A stretch of DNA of 64,000 nucleotides from Euborellia annulipes (Eukaryota; Arthropoda; Insecta; Dermaptera; Anisolabididae): contig JAKCPI010015491.1 in NCBI GenBank assembly GCA_023213315.1, forward strand, positions 46,803 through 110,802. Reading direction: 5' to 3'. Of the stretch, positions 13,201-28,629 are shown piece after piece; positions within the stretch are counted from its first letter, which is position 1; each line of letters opens with the position of its first letter. The notes beneath the pieces are model-generated. The model had not been told where the DNA came from. It worked only from the letters and a program-made list of their open reading frames with translations, and made no database searches. A program made the translations under genes and the position numbers.

Positions 13201-16200
13201 GAAAGAATCGGATTCATCATAACCTGCTCCAAGTTCATTTAAATTTTGTAAACGGTTTTTGGACCCCTGAAAAAAAAGAAATTACAAAAATTATTAGCAA
13301 TTAATAATAAAAAAAGTTGTTTTTTTAGCATTAAGGGAAACAATAGAAGTAGAAAGAACAAGGATCGCACGAGTTGGTAAACGCCGTGATGGTCTATGTA
13401 GTCAAAACATCAATTACGCCAGGTTGAGCTGGTCAATCAATATGCGGGATGTGCTACGGTCCCGAAAAGGAAAAATCTTCTCTTCAATGGGAGTAGTAGT
13501 TTGTTTTTTTTAAAGCTATTCAAAAAATCCCGTTGTCGATACAAGGGAAGAAAATTTACTTGAATGTTCATTTCCTAAAAAATGTTTATAATTTTATTAT
13601 GATTATGATGATTGCAATTCTTTAGGAAAATTTGATAATTCCAGTTCATATTTAATGTATTGTTGGCCAAAGACCTTTAATGAAAATTTTCCAATGAGAT
13701 TCTTATGTTTATTCAAAATATTCCAGTCCTCTTTAATGATTTGAAAATAAAATATCTTCACAGAGAGAAATTTTATTTATTATTTATTTAGAATAACTGT
13801 TCAGAATGTTTACAGTTTAGTATTATCTATCTATGAAAATATTTATATATTAAATTATCATCTTTAAAGCTTATACTAAGCTGATGAACAAAATAATCCA
13901 TAAAATAGCCAGTTAGTGGAGCAACTAGGGGGGGGGGGGGATGTTAAAATTTTTGATTTTTAAGTATAAATTCTCCGAAGGACCCTGCTTAATGCCATAC
14001 AGGAGAGTCACTATAACAAAATTATAATCCCCCGTCCCCCTTCAGGGGTTGTGCCACTGGCAAGTGTATTCTTATGCAAAAGATGGAAGGGCAGGAAAAT
14101 TTCCCACCCTTACATCAAATAAGATGTGTGATTTGCTCCCACATCCATCGTTTTTGTAAATTATGAATAAATGATAAAATTAATTGAATAATTTATAATA
14201 CTTACGTATTTTTGTTCGAATTGCCTAGCTATTTTTTTTAGTGCTTCGTGATCGTCATCCGAATCGAGACCAGCAAGACCGTTGCCGTGGCCATTGGCCT
14301 CGGTGCGCTTTATTTTCTTTAACTCTCTTTTTTTCTGAAAAAAAAAAAGAAATAAATATTTCAAGCTTTTCATATTATTTAGTTGATTTTATAAATAACG
14401 GTATAAAAACGGTGCTTTTATTATAATTCAATTAATAAGCATTTGACAAATTAAAATGAACGTTCACGCCTCTCAAACGTTGCACCCTAAGTCTAGTAAG
14501 AGGATCAACAAAAATCCAGTGAATTTCGATTTTGACCTCAAACCCGGGACAAGAAAAAGACGCTCTAGACTCAACAGATTTATAATTGGTTAATAAATCA
14601 AAAACTCAATAGATGGTTAAGAACAGACCTGACCAAATTTTGCGTCAAAGTTTCACTTCTTTAGTGAATTAAAATATTATTCTAATAGTTGAAATATTCT
14701 CTCTATAATTTATACATTTCTATATACAAATATTAAGGTGCGCGTCTCGGGGTGCTAATTTTGGGAGATTGCGGCCACAATTTTGAAGCTATCGGCCTGA
14801 AATTTTTTTTAAATTAAAGCTATTTAAAATATCTACAACTTATAGAAGCCCTTTTTTTGATTTTCGAAAAAATAAATTTTTTTTTTAGATTAATCGCATT
14901 AAATAGAATATATTTTTAAAAAATTCGCTCTATATCTTATAGATAATTAAATTAGTAATCAATGTGTTAAAAAATAATTAATTTTTTACCCTTAATTAAT
15001 TAGCTTTCAAATGAAATGGAATAAATCCCTTGTATCCCTATGGGAAAAACTAACGCCATCTCTTGCCGCCTAGAGTAACTCGGTAGTGAATCGTCGTCTA
15101 ACCGGCTTTTCGAGACGCGCACCAAAAAGTCAAACTTTATAAATAAATATTTTCTGTTAAATTGAAAAATAGTTAAACTTTTTTACACCTAATAATTAGT
15201 TAGTGATCAAACCAAGCAGGGACTAGCTGTAATCCTGCAGTCGCTTATCCCGATATGAATGACTAATTTCAAAAAAATTATAACTTAATCAGGTTTGTTT
15301 TAAATAGTTTATATATTGCCTTTCAATATACAGTATGGTGGGAAGGAATAACAAAACAAAGCAAAATTAATCTAGCCCCCAACCTATGAGTTTCCCGAGC
15401 TAAGAATGGCATTTTTCCCCTTCCCTTCCTCATTAAGACTTGTTTCAGATTCGAACTATACATTATAAAAACTACTGGACAATATGAAATTATATTCAAA
15501 AGAACCTTGAAAACTCAAGTGTCTTAATTAAATAAAAAATAAACCATTGACAATGTCAAATAAAAATTTCATGTTAATAATAGAAGACCTTGTTCTGATA
15601 TTTTTGTATTCCATCCGGTTAACTATTTTAAATTTCTTAAATAAAATAAAATTATTACAAGGAAATTATAAAAGTGAAAATGAGTTTTTATTTTCCTGAG
15701 AGTGAAAGTAGAGAAGAAATATAAAAAAGGTGTGCAAGAATATTAGAGTTGGCCTAGATAATAAGAGTTCTTAATCTACAACGAATTGTCTTTTCACTCT
15801 CTCGAGTAAACAATTTTTATCTCTCTTGAAGAAAACATATTTAAAAAAATAACATCTTGTAAATATTTTCCATTCAAGATAATGAAACTTTATTCTCGAG
15901 TGTGCAGAGATTTCATCCTTGCAACCAGATGCTAAAAGATAAGACAAGTTCATACATATCGTAGATTTTTATTTGTGACTCACAACACTTTATTTCTAGA
16001 ACATTTCAAAAAGAGAAATTTAATCTGAGAATGATAACAAAAATCCCTTTGATTAATAAATAAGAGAAAAAAATCGCCCGATTTAATAAGAAATGACCAG
16101 AGATGCTCTGTTGGTGAGCGGGTGGTCTATTAGGGAACAAAGTAGGCGTAGCCAAATGTATTCATTAAAGTGGAAGGCGACTACGAGCAAGCCTAACTAA

Positions 16201-19200
16201 GAAGGATATTTCTTCTATTCCCTTTCATCAGGGGGTTCGGGTTCCTTCGCCTCTCGCTCGTATTTCATTTGACGAAAGAAGAAGAAAAAATCAAAAGCTA
16301 TTATTATTCCATTGTATTACACTCAGGATCGCGATCCTTTTGGATTTAAATCCGAAGATTAGATCCAGGATAGAATTTTCGGATCTGGATCGAAACCCTT
16401 TTTTGGAGAGGATCTTGGATGTGGATTGAAATTATTTTTGTTCTCTGGGATTAGCAATTCTGGATTTTTGCGATCCTTTTGAAAGGCTTGCCAATCCTTT
16501 AAAACTTTTTATATATCTTTCATTCAAAAGTCTAAAAATGTGCAAATTAGGCCGAAGCAATAGATTTTACTTTAATTAGGCAATTTTATTAGTAGGGACC
16601 GGATTTTTAGGTTCGATTCGTCTCGTTTTTAGGTTTTTGAAACTCCCCAAAATTTTTTTTTTAGGTTACCGCCCAATAAAACGCATTTGGGGAAAAAAAG
16701 TTTTAATTAATTTTAAATATGTACAGAAATTTGTAAAAAAATATTATTTTAATTATAATTTTTTTTTTTTTATTGTAAAAAATATAATTGTAAAAATGTA
16801 ATGGGAAAAAGTTTTATTTAATTTTAAATACGATACCTATGTACAAAAATTATTAAAATGTAAAAAATACAAAAAATTACAGGTACCTAAAACATTATAT
16901 AAAAAAATTAAATAATTCTGGAAGTACAAAAAATGAAAAAACTAAAAATAAAATTTTTTTTTCTTAATCTAAAAGCACTAATCAATTTAAAAAAAAAATC
17001 TCGGTAGATGAGTTTTATAATTTAGATGATTTTAGGTGGCCCGAACCCATTTAGGTTTTTTTAGGTTTTTCAAAATTTGGTTAAACAACTCACAACAACA
17101 CATAAGTCGAAAAAGTCATTTGTCCATTTCGCGTTTGGAGTCAAGGAAAGAAAAAGGTGAAAACCTAAGAATCCGGTCTCTATTTATTAGAAACTGGATC
17201 GGATTTTCGGATCACAAGTCCGGATCACCGATCGGAACAGCGATTCTTTTTCTAAATCGGATAGCTAATCCTTTTACAGCAGGTGGATCTGATCGTCCGA
17301 ACTGGCCTGATCTGCGGATCGGTTCTCTAATCTTTTTAAAGGATTTTGCCCTTCCCTTATTACACTGAAGATGGACCATGCGCATTTCTCATATCTCCGT
17401 GGATATTGTCCTGTTCAATAGAAGAATTAGAGAATTAGGAAGATGACAAAAATACTATATTTTTCTTATGGATGGATTTCTTGAGGTACTGCTCCTTCCC
17501 AGACACCCGATCCAACTTCCCAGCAGGTTCCGGGTCAAGGAGTGTCCGCAAAAGTGGGGTATCCGTTACTTGTATAATTCTAAATTTAGGATATTCAATT
17601 CCAAATGAGTTTTGTTATCGCGAATTAAGTATTTATTTATGCAGTGAGGAACATACAAAATTCAGGAACTAGATTGATTAAATCCGAGAGAAAAAAACCT
17701 GAACTTTAAGAAAGTTAATGGATTTTTTTTGCTTGATGAGGTTAATTTTGGAAAAAATAGTAGCAGGAAGATCGCTCCGATCCGGGAGGTCTATGTAGTT
17801 GTGTTTGTAGCTTTGAATAATACACAACCCGACCATTATTTCTATTAAATATTGATTAGAAAATACAGGTATGTAAAAAAAAATAATTATAGGGTTAAAA
17901 GCTAAAATTAAATCTAAGGATTGCGGTGTGGGTTTCAAGTTGAACTAAGGTTGTATTTATCTACTCTCGTGAAACTCACATAAATACAACCTTAGTTAAA
18001 AGCTAAAAGCGGGAGTAAGTAGAAATTTAATGGCTCCAGCTCCACTGAATTACCTCCAAAACTTCCTATCGTTAAGGCGGGGCAGAAGCGAAGGTGTTAC
18101 GCATGTTTTTCCCGATAAGATGGCGTAGTGTGTCATAAAAAGTATGCCCAAAAAAATCAGGTATTTCGAAAATTTGCCAAGAGATGTCAGAATGGTAGCT
18201 AATAATATTTAATGCATTTGGTTGATTTTCATTGATCTTTTAACAATAAATACTTTATAAAGGTTATTATATATTATGTATCTTCTATAAAGGCATAAAA
18301 ATATATAAATATAGGCTATTAGGGGATCAGCTGTTAGACTAGCCTGCCATCTATTGCAAGAATACTGAACCAATTTGACAGTTGATTTTTAAATAAATCA
18401 TCCAAGCTTATTTTAAAATCAATATGTGATTAATAATAACAATAAATTCATTTTTAAATTTAAAAAAATTAAAGATTATTGGAATAGATTGTTTTTTTGT
18501 ATTTGCTTAATAACAAAAAAATTAATTACGATAATTTTTTAATAAGTCATTAAAAAAATTATATCTCGAAGTCCCAATAATCTCTTATGAATTTAATTCA
18601 TTTTAAAAAAACCGCATTGAAACATTCCTTATAATAGTCTAGTTTTTTTTAAAGTACAGTGAGGGACAATATTAAGTCCCACTTAATGAAATAATCATAA
18701 GTATAAAACGCATGGGTGGGATTTAATATTGTCCCTCACTGAACGTTTAGACGTCCCTCCTGAATCCCCTTAAGGGCTACGATTCTAAATTCCCATTTAA
18801 TCTAAATATTTAATCATAATTAAAAAAAAATTATATTTATTCACATCTTCAAATAGATGTTATTTTATTCTTAAAAATATGGAAATTTCAAGAGACTAAT
18901 GGATATGAAAAATATTTATATTACAAACTCATCGTTCCAAAAATAAACCATTTTTAAGTAAATTCTTGTTTAGTGAAAAAAAATATATATTTAAATACCA
19001 GATGGCTAGTAAATGGGGTATAATGAAGTCGTAATAAAAAAAAACCTTTTTTTAGAATAATATATTTATTTATTTATTTCAATTCATTTTAGATTCTTGG
19101 CACTCACTCGTTGCTTGTTATTTTTGTTTTGGATCCTAATTTAAACCCTAAGCAATTACAATATCTATGAGTAATTCCCTCACGTTTAATTGACGTGCAA

Positions 19201-22200
19201 TATCTTTTTCATGATTATTTAAATATTAATAGTACTTGGCAAAGTTTAGATACAATAAAGAATTTCTATTTTGATGTGACCATCCGCCATAAACCCTTAT
19301 TTAATAATATCATTAATGTCAAAATGGCCTAAATGAAAGGAGGGTGAATGCACGCACGACATGGAGTCAATAATCTAAACGTTGTAATCGTAGTAGTCGA
19401 TGATGAATGACCTCGAAAAGTCTGATCTTCATCCATACAAGAACGTAATGGGTTTAAGTCAAGGGCGGATCCAGAGGTGTTTCTCGGGGGGGGGTAATCT
19501 GGTGTGACTCGTCGCACAGCACACTATTTTTTTTTTAATTTCGGTAATTTAAAAGCGCATTCTGTACTTGTTTGCTAGAATATAAATACACATCAAATTT
19601 TTAAGTATTAATTTTAAAAATTTTACATTAAAAATAAATTTTTTTGCGAAAAAAAGGTATTTTTTCGAATCTCGGGGGGGGGGTAATTACCCCCCTTTAC
19701 CCCCCCCCCCCTTGTATCCGCCCTTGGTTTAAGTTGGGCACGCGTGTACGATGACACGCAAGCATTGATGAACGTAAAGCACACACCCAGAGAGAGAAAG
19801 AGAAAACGTAGTGGCTGTGACTCCTGCGAGACGCGGATCTCACACAAAGGGGAGTCCGCCAATCCCCCCTCCAATCATAGGCGTAGCCAGAAATTTTTGA
19901 TGGGGGGGGGTTTAGGATTATTTCTCCCCCCCCCCCCCCACCCCGACTAATAGGGCAGTATAAGGCGTCTAATGAAATATATGACTAGCCACTTACCCCA
20001 CCTTCGCTTCGCCCCCCTGGACCCCCCTCGAGGTGGCTCGGGCCCGCCCTTTCTTAATTAAGTGCCGCAATTTTTCAATCAACTCGTATCAGGCAATAAA
20101 TAATGCAAATCTCTTAATTTTATGTATATGGGCCTAAAATACCGGGGTGTCTCTCTATGTGTTTCTCTTGACCAGACTCCTATCTCAGACCTCTTTAAGA
20201 AAAAAAATAAAAAATTTATTTATATAATAATTTTTATTATTTTTCATTTGCGAGATTTAATCAATTTTAAGCGGCTTTAATTTTTTATAAAGCATAACAA
20301 AAATCAATTCTTTTCAATGGGAAAATTCTGAATTTTCTCGAATTTTTTGCGTTTTATTTAATTTTTTTTTTTTTTAAGCTAGAGAAAATTATTATATTTT
20401 ACTTTCTCTTACCCTATATATGAAATATATAGAGAGAAAAAGTATTTTGCATTATAGAGCTTAAATATCTAGTCATGGCTTGGGTCCAATGGGGGGTTTG
20501 AACCCCCAAAACCCCCCGTGGCTACGCCTATGCCTCCAATTGAGGGTGTTTGTTAAAAAAGGTCAAATCAAATATGTATACAGTATACGGAATTGCAAAA
20601 TAGAAGGTGTGCCACGCTAGGTCAGAAAAAATAAAATCTAGAGAAATAATCACCCCCTAAAAATTTGAAAGCGGATTCTAATTACTTTCTCTTGCCTATG
20701 CATAATGTATCCAGTGGCGGATTAATGCAATTTTGTCGGGGGGGGGCGGTTTTTTTTATTTTTTTTTTTTATTTGAGGACTTTGTCGGCATCTATGGCCA
20801 TTTAGACCCCTTTCCTATTTATTTAAATTGATTGGTAACAAATTCTATTGAAATTAAAGCCCGGAAATCATAATTTCTTGAGATTACTAGTTTTTATAAC
20901 TTTTTGAATTTCTTCTAGGAGGGGGGGGGCGATCTCCCCCACCCCCCCTTTAATCCGCTCCTGAATGTATCACGATCGTATTAAAAATTCGATGTAAAGA
21001 TTTTGATGGAAATACACGTTTTTAAGGCCAGTGAGTCATGTCTGAGAACAAATATCTCAAGAACGAAGAGCTACGACCAGTGGCGGATCCAGAAGTGTTT
21101 CTCGGGGGGGGGGGGTAATCTGGAGTGACTAGTCGCACAGCACACTATTTTTTATTGATTTCGGTAATTTAAAGGCGTATTCTGTACCTGTTTGCCAAAA
21201 TATAAATACAAATCAAATTTTCAAGTATTAATTTTTAAAATTTTACATTAAAAATACATTTTTTTTTCTCGAAAAAAAGCATTTTTTTTTTCAAATCTCA
21301 GAGGGGTAATTACCCCTTTACCCCCCCTTGTATCCGCCCTTGGCTACGACTATGTAATTTGATATTTAAATTAGTATAGGCCTATATAAAGTACTATATG
21401 TATTGGCCAAGAGAATCCATTGGCTAAAGATCACTACCGGTAGTCAAGTTAATTTCTACACAGATCTTAAAAAATTTTTATAACTCAATAATAACAAAAT
21501 ATGAGAAAATAGTTTCAAATTTTATTTTTTAATTTTAGAAAAATATTTTAGAAATACATGAATAAATTTTAATCTTAATCTTTTTTTAATGCCACTGAAC
21601 GGGGGCTACTTTTAAGAGAACCCTTCCGACTGGTAAGCATTTAGGTTGCCTAAACTCAAGGCTCCACTCTCGCATTGGTGACGCCGACTGTAATCTTTTG
21701 ACATGATTTTAAATAATAATAATAATTGGCCAAAAAGTAATAAAAACTTTTTTCAGATTTTTTTTTGTTCGATTTTCCTAAAAGGATTTTGTGCATAAAT
21801 TAATTATTTTTTTAGATGCTCTTTAAAATGTAAGCCTATATTCTCCTAATCCCCTGAAAATTGTTTGAAGCACGCTTTACTCTTTCTGTATATTGAGAAG
21901 ATTTACTATATAATTATAGATTCTACCCCTTGGGTTTTGTACTTTCGGAAACTTAATATATGTCGACACATATTTTTTTACAAAATAATCTTTCTGTCTC
22001 TTAACGATCTAATGTCTAGACATGATCCTGTTTGTATTTAAAGATAAAATTAATATGTGAGAAAGTAAAACATGTTTTACAGATTTTTTTTCATTCTTAG
22101 GAAAAAACGAACAGAGCTGACGACAGCTCTACCCGGTTTTTTAGAAAAAAATTATCTCCATATTTAATCGAGCGAACTTCACTTAAGGGAGATGCGGATT

Positions 22201-25200
22201 ACAACTCATTACACATTATTATAAAAAAAGGAGGAATTTTTTTAATAGAAAATAAATGGAATATTATTATTTTAACGATTTATAGCTTGATACCAAAATC
22301 CAATTATGGCGCTCCAAATAGATGAAATATTTGGAATTTCCGATTAGTGTGGTATTTTAACAACGAAATCCGGCATCGCAATGTATAATTATACTCGAGG
22401 TTATTTTTTTTTTCTTTAAATTTCATTTTATTTGAGGTAGGAGGATGATATAGTTCTAATAAAAGGATTTCTATCCCTCTATCCAATGAGATGAGCTCCC
22501 AATAGGTATATGAAAAGGGCAACTGTACAATTTATGTCCCCTCTCACATGGGTTCACACCCTTTGTGTGGACAACTCATCACTAACTTTCAACCCTTGAA
22601 TAAAATAAAAAGACTTCTAGATAAATGAAAAAAGTTTTGTTAAATATAATGGCCGTTGGCACAAGTTGAAACATTATAAGTAGATAAAATTAATAAAAAA
22701 ACATTAGGCGATATGTTTCAATACAAATTAAGTCTCGAAATTCGTAGCAAATATTTATACCAATAAATAAATGAAAACATATTACCTAGTGATTTCGATT
22801 AATTTTATCTAATTGTAGATAGTTCCAAGAGAGGAAAACCAAAAAAGGTGAGGAGGGGAGGTCCAGAGGAGTCTCGCGGCTACTTAATAAATTAAAAAAT
22901 CTGGTGTGACTGGCGCACAGCACACAACTTTCTCTTACCTTCGATAATCGAAAGTTATGTTTTGTGCTTGTCACATCAGATTTTTTGTGTAGACATGTAT
23001 TTAATTTCCGCCGATATATTAGAATTTTTTTTTTTCACATTTGAGTATATTAGAATTCAAGATGTAAAATTTATAGGTATTTATATTTTGTTATCATGGC
23101 AACCATTTCTCCTATCTTTCATATGTGCTTCAAGGATTTCAAGGGTAAAATGAGAATATACATTTAAAAGAGAATAAATAAAAATAATTGATTTATGAAT
23201 TTTAATCAAAATCGTTGATTTTTTAAAATTTATTTAAACTATCATTAAATTCTTGCAAGTTCTTGGGTCATAGCACAGTGGTAGAATATCAGCCCCTTGT
23301 ACTAGGGGTATAAATAATATCCCGTGAGCTAATTATGATAGAATAAAGACATGCGCCTTGAATTCTGATTATAAAGAGAGATAGATTAAATTGTTTCATC
23401 TGTCAAAGTTCCTCAACATAAATCTGTTCATAAATTCATTTCATAATTATTTGTCATTCATTGATTATTAATTATATTTAACAAATGTTTGAGTATGTTT
23501 AGCCAAATCTGAATTGAATATTAATTAATATCTTTTTCAAACGAATAGATTTCGAAAATTATTTAAATAAAATTCTATACAAGGTGTTCGAGTTATCAAA
23601 AGAAATTGTACAGTGATTAATTTTTAAAGAATTCTGCTATATTTCGATTACCAAGAGATAAGATCGCGTTTTCTTTTACTTTTTCATATTATTAATTCTT
23701 AAAATTGACAGACTTTTTTTTGCCAAGAAACCGACTATTTGACTAAAAATCTGGTGTGACCGGTCGCACAGCACACATTACATTCGGTAATCGAAAGTTG
23801 TGTTCTGTGCATTGAAATGAAACATTTGAATTTGAAAAATTTATTAACTATTTGTTTATTATGTTACCATGGAAACCATTTCTCCTATCTTTTCTATGGA
23901 GTACTATTCAGAAGATGTCAATGGCAAAATGAGAATATACATTTTAAAGAGTATCTAAAAAATAATTGATTTTTGAATTTTAATCAAAATCGTTGGAGCG
24001 AATTTTGAGAAAATCGAAAAAAACTGAAAAAGTACATCAGTAAAGTAAGTACTAGTACTCTTTGGCCGATTTTGATTAAAAGCTTATTTTCATGCCCTAG
24101 GGGGTGGCTAACTTAAATATAAAATTTCAAACTTCTAGCTCAATTCCTGCATGCTTTAAATTGAACACAGACACACAGAGACAGACAGAAGCGAAAACCT
24201 CTTTTTTGGACTCAGGGGACCTCAAAACGTGGATATCAATCAAAATCTCGACATCGAATTTTTGACATGAAATTAATACTTCCTATATATTAACCTATAA
24301 AGGTAAGAGAAAGTAATTAAATACCTACAGTATCTTTATTATATCTAATCAATTCTTTTTTTTTCTTTTAATATTTTATATTCTACAAATCCTTATTCTT
24401 TGGATCGTTTTTGTCAAGTAATCTTATGTGTGTCATTTAGAGATAAAGAACTGATTTAAATTATAATGAATTGAGTAATTGAGGAGAGCAAGTGAATGGA
24501 TTTATTAGGGAGGGAACGGATCTGAAGCCCCCCTTTCTTTCTCATATTAAGCCTAGATATCCTCCCTCATCAGATTTAGACTTCTTTTGGATAAATGGAT
24601 AATGATTTTTCAATTATCTACGACCACGTTTCGTATTTATATAAAATAGACTTGTTTGTGAATGAAAAGCAGTGGAGTAGGGAATTCGTCATTTAATTGT
24701 ACCTTTATCAGCGTGAGCTCTTGAATATTAAGAGTATAGAATTCTAAATTAATCCCGGTTTTACCGATGTTTAATTTTAAACTAATAATTTATTCGTTAC
24801 AAGAATGCGGAAAAGAATTGGCGTGGATACAGTTTCAAATACTGTAGCAACAAATTTTCAAAGCTTGACAAGATATAAATTTAAATATTCTCTTGAAAAA
24901 TGATTAAAATTATTTTTTTAAAGCTTCTCTTAGAATATAGACAGAGATAGATATTCTCATAACCTCTGTGACTATTAATTATATAATAATTATAAATGTT
25001 AATTTCTAAATTTAAAATCTACCAAGCTGGTAGTTTAAAGCAGAGCTGGGCTGTCGGTAGAAAAATATGCCGACACCCCATTCATGGTTTAAAGCAATTG
25101 AATTTCAATATTAATAAATTTTTATTAATCCTTGTAATACACACTTGATGTCAATTCAAAACCTTTCAATTTTTGAGCCCCTTTGAAATGAATTCAACTG

Positions 25201-28200
25201 TGAAATTAAAGCTCCACCCACTCCTCAAATATCAGATTAAAAATAAGAAAGAAAAGGTGAAAATATTTAATAAGGAATTATGCGGGTGGAAAAAATAATA
25301 GTTCCCATTCGGTAAGAGAAAGTTGTGCACAGTGCTGGCCACACCAGATTCTTTGTGTCGAGATATATATTTAGTTTCCCATAGCACCTTAATTCCAAAC
25401 TTGCATTTTAAAGGGACTTTGCAGCCAGGGGATTAAATAAAAATCTTTTATTTAATGTTTATTTACCGACGTTTCGGTCGCCAATCACGACTTTCATCAG
25501 GGCAAATATTGCCAATTATTTTAATTACACTAGTCGACAAGGTTTTTTTCACAAGAAATCTGATTAGTGAACCTAGTGCATTTTTTCATTCTGAATTCAG
25601 ATATGTAGTTAGAATTTTTCCATCAGGCACAGTTTTAGAGATATAGAGCAAAATAGATTTTAGTCGAAAATGGGCTCTAAAACGGCTTTTATTTAAAATG
25701 TTCAAATTATTTTTAACGCGACACCCCGTCAAATTATGCAGATAGTTAGAATACATATAAATTTTAAGTTTCATCCCAATCGGAGGTCATTTAGACGTGC
25801 CTCAAACGGCTTAAAGTTTAGAAAAATCGAAATTTTCAAGATTTTTTTTGCTTTGGTCACCCCTAATACAATTTTAGAGATCCCTGAATGAAAAAAACAT
25901 ATATGTACGATATTCTATAGTTCTTTGGCTTTCTAAAAAGCATTCATTCGTAAAAATCTGTTAATTATTAACGAAATTATTAATAAAAACGTGAGCAAAG
26001 AAAAAACACAAGTACACTCACTGGTCGAAAAAAATGGACTTCAATTGAATTAAAAAGCGAACCCTATCCACGAGAAGCTAATGTATCCTCTCTGAGCATC
26101 GGGTCACGGGCCCTAACTTTATTATATATTATTAAAAAAAAAATATTTTTTGAATCTCATATCTTTCTTTATACTTCTAAAAGAACAAGAGGTCCATTTT
26201 TTTTCGTCCAGTGAATGTACTTAGGGTTTTTTCTTTGCTCACGTTTTTATTAATAATTTCGTTAATAATTAACAGATTTTTACGAATGAATGCTTTTTAG
26301 AAAGCCAAAGAACTATAGAATATCGTAAATATATGTTTTTTTCATTCAGGGATCTCTAAAATTGTATTAGGGGTGACCAAAGCAAAAAAATCTTGAAAAT
26401 TTCGATTTTTCTAAACTTTAAGCCGTTTGCGGCACGTCTAAATGACCTCCGATTGGAATGAAACTTTAAATTTATATGTATTCTAACTATCTGCATAATT
26501 TGACGGGGTGTCGCGTTAAAAATAATTTGAACATTTTAAATAAAAGCCGTTTTAGAGCCCATTTTCGACTAAAATCTATTTTGCTCTATATCTCTAAAAC
26601 TGTGCCTGATGGGGAAAAACAGAATTGATATTTGAATTCAGCATGAAAAATACTTCTAGAATTTCATATCTTCATTCTTGTGAAAGAAAAAAAGTTCATT
26701 TTTGTCGACTAGTGTTATTATAGTCCCTGCGAATCCTGAGTAAATCTCCACAGCCATAAAACATCAATTGCATTTTAAATGTTGACTGCTTGAAATAAAC
26801 TCAGGTTATTTTTCAAAATTTTAATCTCATATTTGGACATTTTATACACAATAGAGAATCCTAAATAAATACAGCTGCAGACGGGCCCGAGCCAGCTGAG
26901 CCCCCCTGTCTAGACACCAGTCCGTTTCTCATAATTAAGAAAAGGCGAGAGTCCGCCCAGGCTGGCGGCGCAGCTAGTCAATTATTATTATTTTTTTGAG
27001 AACGCTCTAACTATACACTTTGTGATGGTTTGATTACTACTATAAATTTAATTATTTTCTCTGAGTGTAAATGTTTAAAAAAAAAAATTAAAAAGTCTGG
27101 CTTGAAGTACTCATTAAAATAAATAAATCGACATGTGATATATTCAATTGAAATAGATAAAAAAAAAAAAAAAATGAGGACAACTTTGTTTCTATGTGTA
27201 TACAAATGAATCACAATTAAAACATCAGATGCATATTTTGTGACGACCTTGGCAAACACCTAAAATCTATGTGCTTGCGCGGTGATTGAAGTCAGATAAG
27301 AAAGCATACTTTTGTAAAATATCTTGGTGGCCTTGAATTATGAAGTCAATGAACATTTCGGAGAGTAGAACGCCAATTCAGGCGAGCCTCCCCCCCCTCT
27401 AAAGTATTAATTATTCAAATGTATGAGGTGTTACACTTTACAATATAAGAGTGTAGTTCAATTAATAAACAGGAAACCCCTTTTTAACGCGATTAATTGT
27501 CCGCGTTATGTGAATTGAATAATCAATAAGAAACAATAAGGTTAGTTAGGAGGCAAAACAAATTATAAATTATATATAAATTTTAATTTGTGGAATAATA
27601 AATGTGAGTTAAATCATGTATTCATACTAAATAGTGGAGAAGTGAAACTTATACGCAAAATGATAGGAACATTTGTTTAAATAATTTTCAAAAAATTAGG
27701 GGCAGATTGGGCTAAGGGGATAAGGTTGACTAAGGATGAACGCACACCAATTGAGCAAAATACTCTTAGACAAAACGCTTTGTCATACCGATTAGGCAAA
27801 ATGTTTTGCCATTCAGCAAAATGTATGCCATTGAACAAAATGTTTTGCCATTGATCATTTTTGCCTAATCGGTTGGCATTTTTTGCTCTATGGCAGAACA
27901 TTTTGTTCAATGCCAACGCACACCGATTGAACAAAACGCTCAATGGCAAAACATTTTGTTCAATGATGTCGATTCATGCTCAATTGTATTTTGCCTCCTC
28001 GGTGTGCGTTGATCCACAGAAAAGAATTGAACAAACAGTTTTAGGCACGATTAGCTAAAAACGTTTTTTGCTGAATTGGTGTGCATTCAGCTTAATTGTC
28101 AAAAACTTGGCCTAGTCGAAAGTTTTTTCGTTATTCAACTAGACGCAAGAAACACTTTTTACCACCTCAATCGTAAGGAACGCAGATATCTCCCTCCCGC

Positions 28201-28589
28201 ACAGATCGTTTGGGAAAAGACCATAGAGTATTTTCGAAAAACAATATATGAAAATGTTTGTCACACCAGATTTTTTGTGTCGACATATATTTAGTTCCCG
28301 ACAGTACATCACATTCGAGAGATACAAAATGTATGTGTTGGAAAATATTTATATTTTGTTACCATAGCAACCATTTCTCCTATCTTTCCTATGAAGTATA
28401 AGAGTAAAGTGGTCTTAAGAAGATTTCAATGTTTGAGAAAATCGAAAAAAAATTGAAAAAGTGCATCAGTAAAGTACTAGTACTTTTTGGCCGATTTTGA
28501 TTAAAACCTTATTTACACGTCCAAGAAAAGTGCCTAACTTAAATATAAAATTTCAACCTCCTAGCTCAATTCCTTCATGCTTTAAATTG

Positions 28590-28629
<40 letters not shown>

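Noticed and set aside
17036..17368. 110-codon plus-strand frame
   Set aside because: It spans the end of hAT element 11 and the GGATC tract; no family motif. Compositional.
27735..28085. CRISPR-like array
   Set aside because: Eukaryotic context, irregular spacing and mixed orientation of the repeated words.
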